From Trochalopteron elliotii (taxonomy: Eukaryota; Chordata; Aves; Passeriformes; Leiothrichidae): DNA of 64,000 bases. The notes beneath the pieces are model-generated. The model was given only the letters and a program-made list of their open reading frames with translations. It did not search any database and had not been told where the DNA came from. The DNA lies in NCBI GenBank assembly GCA_024734555.1, contig JANPWX010020040.1:1640241-1704240 (forward strand), read 5' to 3'. Below, in pieces: positions 1 to 12,170 of this stretch (within the stretch, counting starts at the first letter, position 1; the number at the start of each line of letters is the position of its first letter). The position numbers and the translations under genes are program-made.

Positions 1-2840
1 GCACAAAATCTTCTTCAAAACTGGGTAGTAATGACATATTAACATAGGGACTGAGATCCCTTACACAAAGGTGAATTCCTCTGAGACAGAGCATTTGTAT
101 TTGATACTTCTGGAGACTCCACTGTGCCTAAGCTAAATTTTGATGGCTACCTCATCTCTGAATTTCTCCTACCTCCCAAACCAAACCAGAGGTTCATGCT
201 GCATTATATTCACAGGCTGCATTCAGGATGTTCAGCCCAAACAAACAAGTGCTTTGCTCTATGCTGTTGTCACCAGAGAGGTGCTGAAGGCTTGGTCCTG
301 CAGCTACCACACTGCACTGCAGGCAGCCAAGGCTCAGGCAATTGTCAAGTTCTTTCAGACCAGTTTTCTGGGCACAGCTCAGCCCACCCACCCACATGAC
401 AGGGCAGTGCTGAAGGTGCAACCTGGTGTTCCCTCCCCATGTAGCCCTCAGGCTCCCTCAGGTGACAGATACTCTAGCAATAGGTATCTACACAGCTGAT
501 GTGAAGGAAAACTTGGACCCAAGAACAGATCTAAGTCTCTTGCTCCACACCCGCAAAGCTGTTAAAAATTCTCCTCCTCTCTCTGATTTCTTCTATTCTA
601 GGGGAGAGCTCAGCCGTGTTCTATCAAGTCTTAGAAACATGAGTGTGTCTGCATGGCATAGGTAGGAAAGTTTTCCAGGCTCAGACTGATCTGCACCTGT
701 TTTCCAGACAAGACTACTTCATACAGGTCTGCTTTCATTATACACACCAAGGCAAGTCCCACAGGATCTTTAAAATCCAAACCTGGATCACCTGGTAATC
801 CCCACCTAGCAGAGCCTTACATCTCTTCTCCTCAGCACTGTCACTGCCATGGGCATAGGCTGGGCACAGGGGCAGCTTCGGAGTGGCATTCTCCACATTT
901 TAGCAAATTTCATTTGACAACTGGCCATGGGAAGATGGAAACTGAGTTAAAGGATATGTAATCACTCTCAGTGTGTAAAGGGCTGTGTGTGTTGGGGTGG
1001 GGATGAGAGAAGGTGAAAGGGTAGTTGGAACTGTGAAGTTTGAAGGTGAAAAAAGTCTTTATATCTGGATTAATGGAGTCCTGGGGCCTTCAAAAAATAG
1101 TTAAAATTCCCTTTTTTGAGTAATGGAGAAGTAGTTTGCATTGATCTTAAGAATTTGCTTATAGTTTTCCCTGGAGTTCAATGTGCTGGGGAGTGCAAAG
1201 CTGACACAGCTCAAAAGTTTTATGAACCTCAGGTAACAGCGTGAAAGGAAATTTTAATAAATATTACATTTATTTAAATTTAATTTCTTTCCTTGTTAAT
1301 AATAAAAGCCAACCTTGGTCTTCTGGGCTTTTCTCATACGCCTGCTTAACACAGCAGCGAAATCGTAGAATTATTTATATTTTAACTTCATTTTCAGTAA
1401 ATCGTCAATCATTCACCTTTCAAAAGCATTAAATTCAGAGATGAACAGCAGGGGAGAGGGAGACTGAAAAATAAATATTGACTTTCAGGGGTTTGTTTTG
1501 GGTTTTTTAAGCACAGGGTTAGAAATAGAAGCTGTTGTGGGTGATGAGTAAAAGCACAGAAAAAGGAAAAGACATTTGTGCCTGTAGATTTCTCCCCATC
1601 ATAGTCCCGCAACTCTATTTCTGCTTTGCTTGCAGGAAGCTACAGCAGTACTTACGGGCAGTGGTCCTTGCTGGCTTAAAGAAACACTTGACTGAAAATT
1701 TTGGGTCTACTTATCATTGGTGAAATGGGTCTTCCTTACACAGGACTCCCACTACTAGCCATAGATACTGGTGTATCTCTGTGCAGCAGCAGAGATCCCA
1801 AGGAAAACCCAAGAAAAGAGGCATGACAGAATTGAGAAATCCACCAGGACTGCAATGTGGTGACACTTATACCATGTGAAGATGCCACAGATTCTTCCTT
1901 TCAAGTTCAATGCCTAAAGATAATGACAGCCTCTTGCTACTGGTCTCTCCTGTCCTCTGAGACAGGACTACTGCCAGCTACCCCCTTAGGTGCTCTAGAA
2001 ACCTTCTGTAGGGTTCTTACTGTTCCATGAGTGACAGAATCTCTTCAATCTCCAAGTAACATCCACCCTCCACACCAAACTCATCTGCTATTCCTCCCCC
2101 TAAACCACCTGAAATCTCAGCCTGTGCAGGCTAAGATGCATCAAGAGGGGCTAAACATGGCCTGGCAGATATGTGGAGAGGAGGCAAAGGCCATACATCA
2201 TGTGTTGTGTTCATTACTCCCTCAGGGAACACTCAAGTCAGAGCCAAAAATGACAACAAGAGGAGCCCAGCCTTCCATTTGGGCTCCACAGCACCCCAGT
2301 GAGACACCTGGTAGTCTGGGTTCAACTACAGTCACACAGCCTTGCTTCAAGCACCTCTGCAGGTAAAATCTCCTCCAAGACCTTTGGCAATTTGTTCCCA
2401 GAGACAATGACCAACACAACAAGTGCCTGGATCGCTGCTCATGTGTATTAGTGTTGTGATCAGCTTGTGGGCGCCGATCTGTCTTGTGCCTTTCTTTCTC
2501 TTTGAGGTTTAAGAGTCCTCTACAGCAGGTGCACACACACAGCAAGCTGCCACTCAAGCTTGCTGATGAGCTGAACAAATTGCTCTCTTGGAAGCATTTT
2601 CTCCAGCCCAGATTTGTGTGGGTTTCTGCGTCTTCTCTGATGTGTTGTTTTTCTTAACAAAGCGTGTGTCCCCAGACTGGAGATGGGTTTCTGTTGTCCA
2701 GCCCCTTCCAAAGGTAAATGAGACCTGTCCTTTCACCAGTCTCCTTCAAGCTGACATCAGCTGGTCCCACCACCATATTGAGAATATAGGTCCAGATGAA
2801 GGACCTTCCTTTAGGACCTCTTAATCACCCTCAGAGACAA
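1..2840. other. Non-coding stretch, no supported gene
   Basis: No recognised repeat and no convincing exon. Short overlapping open frames at 124-665 and 2,031-2,366 have no recognisable product. One plus-strand splice-like pair around 1,171-1,231 is open in two frames and was not accepted. Confidence 0.6.
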
Positions 2841-2844
2841 TCTT

Positions 2845-3557
2845 CCAGAGGCACTCTGCACCCTGGGACCAGCCAGCTGGAAAGCAGCTTGGCAGAGAAG
2901 GACCTGGGGGTCCTGGTGAACACCAAGTTGACAACAAGCCATCAATGTGCCCCTGTCACAAACAAGGCCAACAGGTTTCTGGGCTGCCTTTAGGCTGATC
3001 ACTGCCAGCAGATGAAGAGAGCAGATCTCCTCTACTCAACACAACTGAGATAGGCCTGGAGTGCTGTGTCCAGCTCTGTCCCCAATATCCATGAACAGCA
3101 TATTGGAACAAGTCCCACAAAGGGCCACAAAAACTACAAATGAATTGGGGCATCTGATGTGTGAGGAAGGACTGAGAGCTGCATTGGCCAGTGTGTTGAT
3201 GAGAAGGGGATCTTAAGAAGATCTTATTGATAATATAAATACCTGGTGGCTGCAAGTAAAGAAGACAGACCCAGAATCCTCTTCTGGTGCCAGAAAAAGG
3301 CCAAGAAGCACAAACTGAAATACAGGAAATTCCATTTAAATGCAAGAAAAAGCTCTTTTCAACTCTGATCATGCTAAAATACTGCAACAAATTTCTAGGA
3401 GGTTGTAGAGTCACCATCTTTGGACATATCCAAAACACAACTGGACATGGTCCTGAGCAACCTGCCCTGGCTGCCCTTATTCTGAGAAAAAGGGGTTGGA
3501 GCAGGTGATCCCCAGAGATGCCTTCCAACCTTTCCAACCTCAGCTGTTCTGTGATAC
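2845..3557 (+). mobile_element. CR1 LINE, 5'-truncated copy
   Basis: Sense-strand CR1 text is recognisable along its length: 'gagaaggacctgggggtcct', 'ggagtgctgtgtccagctct', 'aaagggccacaaaaactaca' and 'tccaacctcagctgttctgt' at the 3' end. These are the last part of the reverse-transcriptase frame and the short 3' untranslated end. The frame is broken by indels and stops, so it is dead. The 236-codon frame on the opposite strand (2956-3666) is an antisense shadow of this copy. Confidence 0.88.
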
Positions 3558-3649
3558 CCACAAGCCTATACTTCCACCAGTCCTCCCCGTTCCTATTCTC
3601 TCTCCTGGTTTGATGCTGTGAAAATATATGTTCTACATGCCTGGACTGC

Positions 3650-3960
3650 TGATGTCCTTTGCACATATCCTCAAGCCATATTAATCACTCCTCCAAACTT
3701 TAGGTTATCTGTACAATTTTGCCAGCAGTGTTGTTTTTATGTATTTCCAGACCATTGATGGAAATATTATTTTGCATCTAAGTTATGACTGCCTTCTCAG
3801 GAATGCCATAGGAACATGCTCATTAAACAGATTTCCTGCTCATAATTTCTGTCCAAGATCTGTCAACTACCCATTGCTCAATCTATCAAGTATCAGCACA
3901 TAAAAGAAACATAGATTTCCAGTCCATATAGTCTTTATGTCCTATTTCTCTCCATTAAAC
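3650..3960 (-). mobile_element. Old CR1/L3-type LINE fragment
   Basis: The plus strand reads like the antisense of a CR1 reverse-transcriptase segment: 'taggttatctgtacaatttt' and 'tccagaccattgatggaaat' match the usual 'tcatctgcaaactt...' and 'ccagatcattgataaaaat' text. It is strongly diverged and lies head to head with the younger copy just to its left. Confidence 0.5.
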
Positions 3961-4959
3961 AGCAACAGAGACTTAGGAAATGACTGCAAGAACTGCAACA
4001 CATCCACACCCCCACATACTCTCCACACTTCTGACAGTTGGGTGTTTAAGAGCAGCAATGGCAACCAAACTTTTGGGTCCCACAGTCAACAGTGGACCTG
4101 AATTACTCTACTTCTTTTTAAGTTGTTTGCATGTTAATTGTTCATTGCCACAATTAATTCCCTAACAGGATTTTAGGCCCAAGAAAAATGTCTTCCCTTT
4201 TTTTGTTTTAAACTTTTGTGCGGTATTTTCACTGGATGTTCTCTCCTTTATGCCCCATGGGAAGCAGTGAGTCATTTTGCCTTCTTCATGTAATCTCTAG
4301 CACTCAAGATTTCATAGCCGTCCATTCAGGCCACCTTGCTGAGACTTATCAGCCTTATTGTGTCAGACTTATTTCCAGGGAAGACATTCTATCATTCCAA
4401 CTCTTTCCTTGGAGCTGGTGCTAGATGTCTGTAGACATCCAGGCAGGGCTTTGTCCTTTTCCACCACCACACTGCACTGCCTCTGCAGCTCCTGAGGGCC
4501 TGAAACCAGCCTGTCTGGATTGCATCCAGTTGGGACAACACATTTTCTTAGGAAGCAGGACATGAACCTCTCTGGTTCACAAGGAAACAGAGGCTGGAGC
4601 ACTTACAAGCTTCTGAGTTTTGCGCAAAAATCATCCTTCTTCCCTGCCACCCTTCCCAGGCAGGCAGGCAGCAGCTCACCATGCAAGCAAGCATGTAAAA
4701 GGGGAAACAAAAATTAAGCACTGGTTAAGGGAATAGGAGAAGAAAAACAGATGACCCCCCGGAGTCTGGGGCTGAGCAGCACGAACAGTTGGAGCCCCTG
4801 GAAGCCAGCTCATCCATGCGCACTGCCCTTGCTGCCTCCCTGTTCCCAGGAGGGGGCCTAATAAATTTTACAAAAGAGCAAACAGCTGAAAAATGCTCAT
4901 ATTTAAAAATATATTGAGAGAATTTGCATGTTGTTCTCTTTTGTGTGGGGATGGCATTT

Positions 4960-5075
4960 ATACACTCAGCATTTCAGCAGCACCGCATCTCAGAGCACTT
5001 TACATAGCAATTAATTACACAGTGGAAGTGGAGTGACTGTCTACAGGCAAACTCATCAGCCATTATCCACTCAGC
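4960..5075. repeat. Ancient interspersed repeat, unnamed
   Basis: The text 'cagagcactttacatagcaa' followed by 'ttaattacacagtggaagtg' is of the widely dispersed 'agcactttacaaa...attaat' type seen in amniote genomes. The same type appears at 33,250 and 57,270. I cannot assign the family name safely. Confidence 0.35.
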
Positions 5076-6427
5076 AACATCCAGCATACAGCTGTGAACA
5101 TTTGCATTAGCAGAAAGTCATCCTGGCTGCCATTAGCAGGGTGCAGGGTGTTAGCAAGGGTGAGAGGGGTCAACTCACCCCCCACTCCTTCCTGAAAAGC
5201 CTTTGACAGCCACTGTCACAGCTTTCACAGCAAAACTTGTGACCCTTTCCTCGTTTGACCCCAGTTTGGACCAGAGAGATGCCATCAGCTTACAGCACAT
5301 GCAGTCCACATCCAGCACCATAATGCCAGCTTCTCCTACAAGATGAGAAACACTCTTGGAAGTGAGACTTCTGAGACAGCACATAAATGTACAGTCACCA
5401 AATCTGTGGAGTGGATGGCTTTATGGTATGAACTTTGTCCACAGCAATGACAGTTTCTATCTCATTTCCCCCATGACACCTCTGTACCCCAGGATTACTT
5501 CAGCACTCCCCACGTCTCTCCATAAACCAGTCTGGAAAGACACTGAAAATCTGAAAGACCAATGTCTGATAATTGCTGTGGCCTCAATGCTATTCAGAGG
5601 TACTTCAAAAAGTCACATTCTCTACTGAGTCTCCTTTGCCTCTGTTTTACCCACAGAACAGCAAAAGCATGTGTGGCACCACAACCAGGAGGTCAGAGGA
5701 AACCTGTGAGCAAAGAAGATCCCAGTAGTGCACTGACCTTCAGAGGAGACCTGAGGACAAGAGATCAACCAACAGTACTCATAGAACCCACAGACAGTCA
5801 AGCTAAAGCATTAAAATAAACTCCTATACTATATCTTTACCACCTGAATGGACAGTTGTAAAAATGTTCCTGGACATTAGAACTTGATCTTCTATATTGT
5901 AAGTTGTTGAAACACTACCTGGCATGTTTTTGGCACAATCTAGCTCGGATGCTCCCAAATGATGCCTAGACACACCCTGGGAATTAGCACAGACTAGTGC
6001 CCATTCTCAGTAGGCAATTTGGATGTAATCCCCCTGTTTTGGAAGGTGAGAGAATTCAATAGTACAGATGCAGGATATCCTGTGCCAGCTGGCCTCTGCA
6101 CAAGAGAGCAGACCTAGCTACAGTTAATTTACAGGTATAGATGCAGCCTCAGAGTCCTGGACAACATCCAGCCGATGATTGCACCCTCCTCCTTTCAATT
6201 TCACCAGCCTGAATTGCAAAAGAAAGCCACAATTCTTCTAATCTTTAATTGTGTCTGTGGAGCTCTGAAATGGTTCTATCTTTTGATCCTGGATAAGGTG
6301 ATTTTGAATTTCTGAAAGTTAGAGTATATTAAGTCTTTGGAGCCCTTTGAAAAGCCACATGAGATATGACTGCAACATAAAACACTAGGGTCTCTTCTTT
6401 CTATTTCACTTGTGTTTCATGTGTGCA

Positions 6428-6508
6428 AAAATAATAATAAATATTTTTATATTATTATTATTATTATTATTATTTATTAATATTTATTTAATATTTATTT
6501 TATTTTTG
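6428..6508 (+). repeat. AT-rich (ATT)n tract, imperfect
   Basis: Starts with ATA repeats, then about eight ATT units from 6,451, then 'tatttattaatatttattta'-type sequence. It is an interrupted microsatellite in non-coding DNA. Confidence 0.9.
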
Positions 6509-8063
6509 AAAAATTGTTCAAAACAATTATTCATTTTGTGAGGCTGGCATGTCTTTCTTGGTGAGCCCACAAAGCCAGTTCTAGTCACCATGAGACCAGA
6601 GAGGGCAAACAACCTGAATCATTATTGCCATGTGGCAGGTAACAAATCTCAGCCAAGAAGGAGACATGAGAACCACCTACAAACCCGTGTAGCACAGACC
6701 TTTCCGGTTTGTACTTTTTAAGAACACGAGTTGGGTGGATGAGGAAGATCTAATGAATGTGGGAGGACATACACGGTCTTACAAAAGACGACTTTGGTGC
6801 ACAAACCCAGTTCTCCAGTTTGGAGTTTTCCTCTCATTAAAGCTGAATAAAAAGGGATTCTGGCAGAATGAGACCATTGCCTGAAGGCAGAACAGGTCTC
6901 TCTGCTCAAGCTGCCTACCCGCTCCACAGCCTGAACTTGCTATCCAGGGTTGCAGGACCTGTGGCACTAGAGGTGAGCAGAGCCTTCTCACCATGGTCTC
7001 TTCCCAGACTCTTCTGCAAAGAAGAGAAGGGAATCAATGTTTCAGTGTCTGGAAAGGGGGGGAAATCCTTCCGAGTAGCTGGTTTACAGCAAAACCACAA
7101 AATTTTTGGAAACAGAATAAGATAATCTCTGTAAGGTTTACTTTAGCTTGTTTAGCTGCCAGATTTCTAACATTCCCTTGGAGTATGGACAGACACATTT
7201 TAATTAACTTCTAGGAGATGGGATACTTCTCCGACTCGTTAATATAGGCTGGATCCCATTGTGAGGTTGCCTCCTATAAAACTTATCTGCCTTTAATCAC
7301 TCACTTGTTTCCTGTGAGACTCTCCAGTTTCTTCCTCAAACACACCCCAAATTCCTTTCAAACCCACAGAAACTGCCACCTGGCTTTTGAGGTTTCAATG
7401 GTATGTCACTGTTAAGGGACACCAACACAGCCAGTGAAACAATTCAGGAAGTTGAGAAGGATATTTCTGAGGAGACAAGAGATGGGAACAGTAAAGGCCA
7501 TAGCTCTCTGTACTCAGATGTCCACAAAGACTTCCCCTGAGCCAGCAGCCACCATACTTGGCTTGGGGACTTCACTTGTATTGGGATCCTGGAAGCCTCT
7601 GTAGCCAAAGCAATTTCTTTCACATTAGCATTATAGGGACTTTGATCAATTTTGTGCACTTTTTCTCCACCCCAGGCTGTAGGGAAGAGTGTCTGATCCC
7701 CTGGCCCTTACCTGCTGCTGGTATCCCTCTCCACAGCTGCCTCCCAGACAGGGGAGCAGAGCAGAAACTGCTTTTCCGGTGATGCACAGCCACATCCTGG
7801 GAAGCAGAGCTGCAAACCACCATGCAATTGCACAGATTCCACTAGAGACTATTTCAGAGAAGCCACTGAGGTTGATAATGCTGATTTACATAGTGGTGCA
7901 GCTTCTGCTCACGGTGGGAATTGCCGGGTGGCATTCCCTGGCCTGCACGATGCCGGAGGTCAGGCTGCTGATCAGAGTGGTCCCATCTGGCCTGAAAATC
8001 TATAAATTCAGATCTGGATGAAATTGGGCAATTTTGGATTTGGATAAGCATTCATGAATTTAA

Positions 8064-8092
8064 ATGAATAAATAATAATATAATAATAAATC
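8064..8092 (+). repeat. Short AAT/ATA repeat
   Basis: 'gaataaataataatataata' and following bases; a short imperfect trinucleotide tract. Confidence 0.75.
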
Positions 8093-8869
8093 ATTCATCT
8101 CACTGTCTAGCGTGTGAGTCCTCTTGAAGACCTGCAGTTCAGAAGCAGCCAAAGTTTGACTACCTCTGCAATTAGAGCCAATGAATTTCAAATGAGGGGG
8201 AGGGGTAAAAAGCAGAAGAAAAGAAATGTTGCGGGGCGGGGGACTATTTATTCAAAGTGACTTCCCCCTCCCTGCAGGCCATGCAAGGACTGATGCTAAC
8301 AAACTCATCCCACAGCTGGCTCGGGGTAGTAGCACTGGTGAGAGCTTCCATCTCCCAATACCTGTACTCAGGACAAGCAAGATCCGTCAATCCAGTGGGT
8401 TCCACATCTGCTATGTTAATATAAAGCTTGCACTTCTCACAGCCAGCTCACTGGGCTAGGCTCAAGACTCCCTGACTCAATCCCAAGCAACCATGTCGGG
8501 CAAGCACATTTCCTTTTGGCTGTCTTATGGAAAACAGCTTTGGTTGTGCTCTGCTCAGAGTCAGCCTCTCTCCCATGAGAGGCAAATCCATGGGCAGTCA
8601 CTGTGGTGGAGAGGAGACAACAGGCTGGACTGCACTTCTGATGGGCAATCTCCACTCCTGATCTCTCACCCAGAGCTGTCTCCTCATTCCTACTGAGGGG
8701 CCTTCGCCAGCCACTCGTTTTGGGCAAAATTCCTAGCACTGTTTCATCCTTCTTTTTCTCACCCTTCCAATTGTTACATTCCCTTGAACCACCACCAAAT
8801 CAATTCTTTCCTGATTCTCCCTGGTGAGTTTCTGCCCTCCCCAAACCTTTGTGTTTAATTTCCTCTCTA

Positions 8870-9035
8870 AACCAGCTCTTGAAGCTTCCTCCAGTTCAGC
8901 CTCCTTCACTCATTTCATTAACATGCTGTTTACTTCTGCTTCTAGATCATTAGCAGCAGTATTAAACAACTGGCAGCCTGCCCAGGAGGCTGCGATCTCC
9001 AGGGTTGATGACTTGTTTTATTTTCCCTCCCTGAG
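8870..9035 (-). mobile_element. Old CR1-type fragment, first copy of a direct repeat pair
   Basis: The plus strand carries 'catttcattaacatgctgtt' and 'cttctagatcattagcagca', which resemble antisense CR1 reverse-transcriptase text. The same block, including the unusual tail 'gggttgatgacttgtttt', recurs at 10,800-10,985 in the same orientation. Confidence 0.45.
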
Positions 9036-9404
9036 AGAGCAGCAAAAGCATCAGATTTGGGTGGACATGGAAAGACCCGAGCCAGGAGCAGAGATGAGAG
9101 AGGCAGCTTCCTTGCCTTTCCTAGTAAATCTCCAACTCCACTTTCCCTTTAAATTCATCACACATGTAGGTCCTCCTCTAATGGGCATGCTTCTGATACC
9201 TTTATTTGGACCATTTTCTTGAAATAAGATTTTTCCACCTTTTACTCTTCTTAAAATAACTTGGTTTGGAATCAATGAGTCCTTGTCTGGGACTGAATTT
9301 TAGGTCAATCCCGTTTCAAGCCCCTTGTATCACAAATTCCTTCTGTTTTCCTAATGAAAGAAGAGCCAACAAACCTATTGACTAATCTGAGTCTGTCATC
9401 TTAC

Positions 9405-9498
9405 CTGTTCTGGTACAGGGATTTAACTTCTTACAGGAGAACTCATCTCCACAACTCAGACTCTTAAGGTTCTCATATTCTTCCCTCAGAAAATTCCT
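9405..9498 (-). CDS. Exon-like segment, identity unknown
   Basis: This is a 94-base minus-strand segment between acceptor 'caaaattccttag' and a consensus donor 'AGAACAG|GTAAGATG'. The phase-0 frame is open: RNFLREEYENLKSLSCGDEF then SCKKLNPCTRT, with three Cys residues. The peptide looks protein-like, but the acceptor has a poor pyrimidine tract and no partner exon was found nearby. It could be a remnant of a retroelement or a chance frame. Confidence 0.22.
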
Positions 9499-10799
9499 CT
9501 AAGGAATTTTGCTGAGGTGTGGGAAAAGTTTACATTCAACTCAGGAACTCAGAAAATCTTTTTAGTAACCCAGACCAAGTACAAAATGAACCCAAGGCAA
9601 TATATGAAGCCAGGAGAAGCCTCAGACCAGGGCAAAGATGCTTTGGTGCCCTGCAACAGCTATTCTGTAGTGAACAGAGCAGAGAACTGGCTGCACATTT
9701 TCATTAAATATTCATCCATTTTCTTTTTAATATGATGACTTTTTTTTTCTTCTTCTACCAGGGAAAGCTGAAGGGAAGGAAGGGTGAAAAGGAATTCGCA
9801 CATTCAAAGTCTTCCAATATCTGGCAAAAATGTCAACAGAAATGTCACTTGAAAATTCTAACTCAGACAATTCTGACTGATCTCTGTTCATATTTCCAGT
9901 GCCTCCCCACTGGAAGTTGGCGATCTCCTCCTTGGACAATTAGAGATTGTCCCTACAGAACTTGCAGGGACCTGCTTTTAGCGCTGTAAAAAATTTTGCT
10001 AGTAGGGATATCTTCAGAACATGCTCCTCCTTTACTCCCTTTATTTTCCAGATCAGGCTGTTCCCAGCCATCATCACAAAACCCTGGAAAACTACCTCTA
10101 GATTGTTCACACAAGGCACACTTACACCATTTTTTTCCTGTTCTAGCACTGCCACAAAGCATTTTCCTCCACTCTGCCCACAGGGGAATCTTTGGGGAAT
10201 CACTGGGTTCCCTCTTGGCCTCCAGTCAGCTGGGTTAAGGAAACCAAACCCTTTAGACTCTCTCTGTCTGAAGTAAAGTGACTCTTCCTCTAACTCATGG
10301 TCAGCAGATCCTGCCATTAGGAACTGACATAATGAATTTAAGTAAAAGGCCTCCTGTCTGTTCAAATGACTCCCTCCTCCTGATGTGCTGCTGTTTCAGA
10401 CAGACTTGAGAGTGTTTTTCCACTCAAAGGCCTTCCATCAAAGGCCACTCATGTGGGGCACCTTTTCGTAGTGTTTCAGAAATTCTTTATGATTTCACTC
10501 TTTCTCCACCTTGCTGCCTGTCTTCCCCACATGTTCCTTGCCAAAGGCATCACACACTGTTCCAGAGATATCCTGCTGTGCCCATCACTCCACGGACACA
10601 GACTGCTGTGTCCCCACTTTCAGGAGTGTGCAGCAGAGCTGTGTGACAGATAGAAGCTGCATTTGCTCTTCACCCCCAGGTACCTAATGTCCTCATGTGG
10701 TGTTTTATCTCTGCTTCCCTGCCCACTTGCATTCACATTATTCCCAAACTAAACATCAAGCTATAATTCCCGGCTTGTCTTTCCAGCCTCCCCAGATCT

Positions 10800-10985
10800 T
10801 TTTGTTTTACTTCCACTGTCCAAACTGGCCCCTCTAGCTCCTCCCAGTTTAGCTTCACCCACACATTTCATTAACATGTTGTTTATTCCCACTTCTAGAT
10901 GATTAGCAAAGACATTAAATGACTGGCAGCCTGCCCAGAGAGGCCATTACCTTTGGGGTTGATGACTTGTTTTCTGCAGCTCTCA
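10800..10985 (-). mobile_element. Old CR1-type fragment, second copy of the direct repeat pair
   Basis: This block matches 8,870-9,035 over roughly 170-190 bases, sharing 'catttcattaacatg', 'actggcagcctgccca' and 'gggttgatgacttgtttt'. By eye the two copies are about three-quarters identical with small indels. They are either two insertions of one subfamily or a local duplication. Confidence 0.45.
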
Positions 10986-11211
10986 GGTTGGTGAGAGCAG
11001 CAGAGCTAGGCAGGTCTGGAAGGTCCTGAGCAGCACTGGGAAGACCCAGAGGAAGCTCCACATCCCCACATTTTCAGCACACTGGTGATCTCTGCTTGCC
11101 CCCCACCACCATGTGGAGTCACCATGTACCCTGGGACAACCCCAAGCCAGGGCCTTTTAAGAGGGAGCAAGAGGGCATGAACAGGAGAGCTGGTAGGGAC
11201 CACGACCCATC

Positions 11212-11844
11212 ATGAGGGATTTTTCTGCTCCACAAAGCTGGGAGGAAAGAAGGGTGGTAACTAAACAAAAGCAGGATATCCTCTGTTTCACAGTGACCTT
11301 ACCACCTGTAAGGGGTGGGGGACGATGTGACAGCATGGTGTTTGTAAACTCATTAAAATGTTACATTTCAGAGTGTGTTTTAACTCTGACTGAGGTGAAA
11401 ATGTTTCTTTTGAGAAAATACCCACTGAGCACCAGTGTCTCCCTGGTCTCAGTGGGGAGTTGGGTAAAATTCCTTTGCAGAATCTCTCTCAGCCTTCAGA
11501 AGCCCAAGTTTCAGCAGGGACAAAAGCTGTCATGTACACACTGTGGAGGGGATGGTTTTACCAGGCACCTGGGGGGTCCCAGGACAGCTGTGAAAGCAGA
11601 CACCTTGACACCTGACAAGCTGCAGCCTCAGATCTCTGCTTTCATTTTCCCAGTGGGAAAAACATTTTCCCATGGAAAAGATCTCCTTGCCAACTTAGTG
11701 TCCACCACCAAAAACCCTCCAAAAGGTAACTTACACAAAGGCAACGTGTTTCTTGATGGTCCCTGCACCAGATTTGGTGGTCTTCGGAGACTCTCAGCCT
11801 GCCAGAACAGTCTGGGCAGTCACTGGACTGCCTCAGAGCAATGA
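11212..11844 (+). other. Uninterrupted 210-codon reading frame of doubtful status
   Basis: This is the longest open frame in the window that is not antisense to a CR1 copy. It starts MRDFSAPQSWEERRVV and ends LGSHWTASEQ. I recognise no domain, and the amino-acid string changes character along its length (Ser/Leu/Val-rich, then Lys/Gly-rich). There is no clear promoter, CpG cluster or polyadenylation signal. In 64 kb of moderately GC-rich DNA, one chance frame of this size is possible. I list it so it can be tested, not as a gene. Confidence 0.12.
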
Positions 11845-12123
11845 TTTTGCTAAGCAGCTCTGAGTGTAACAGTGGTTCCAGACCAGAGCTTTTGCCCACA
11901 TGAGTAGCTACATTTTCACCAGCTAGGCTGCTTTTAGTGCAAGGAAGATGCTGGTCACCCTTACTGAAAAGCACTCTCTTTTGGGGCTTTTAGAAATACA
12001 GATCTTACCTGCCTTTTACACTCCTTTAAAGAACAAGATGCAAAATAATCTCTTCCCCAATGAATAAAATCCCTGAATTGAGAAAGAAAATGTAGCAGGT
12101 GGCTCCCACTCTTTCCCACCTTT

Positions 12124-12170
12124 TTTAAAAAAAAGGAAGAAGAAGAAGAAAAGAAAGTAAGAAAAAAGGC
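12124..12170 (+). repeat. Purine (A/GAA) tract
   Basis: A-rich and GAA-rich purine sequence ('aggaagaagaagaagaaaag'). A simple low-complexity tract. Confidence 0.8.

Larger units (their letters stand above)
3961..8869. other. Non-coding stretch, no supported gene
   Basis: Apart from the old repeat at 5.0 kb and the AT-rich tracts at 6.4 and 8.07 kb, I see nothing specific. Open frames here are short and overlap on both strands. Confidence 0.6.

Noticed and set aside
1171..1231. Plus-strand splice-like pair with open frames (FNVLGSAKLTQLKSF)
   Set aside because: Two frames are open, the region has no other plus-strand exon, and a single short segment is not enough.
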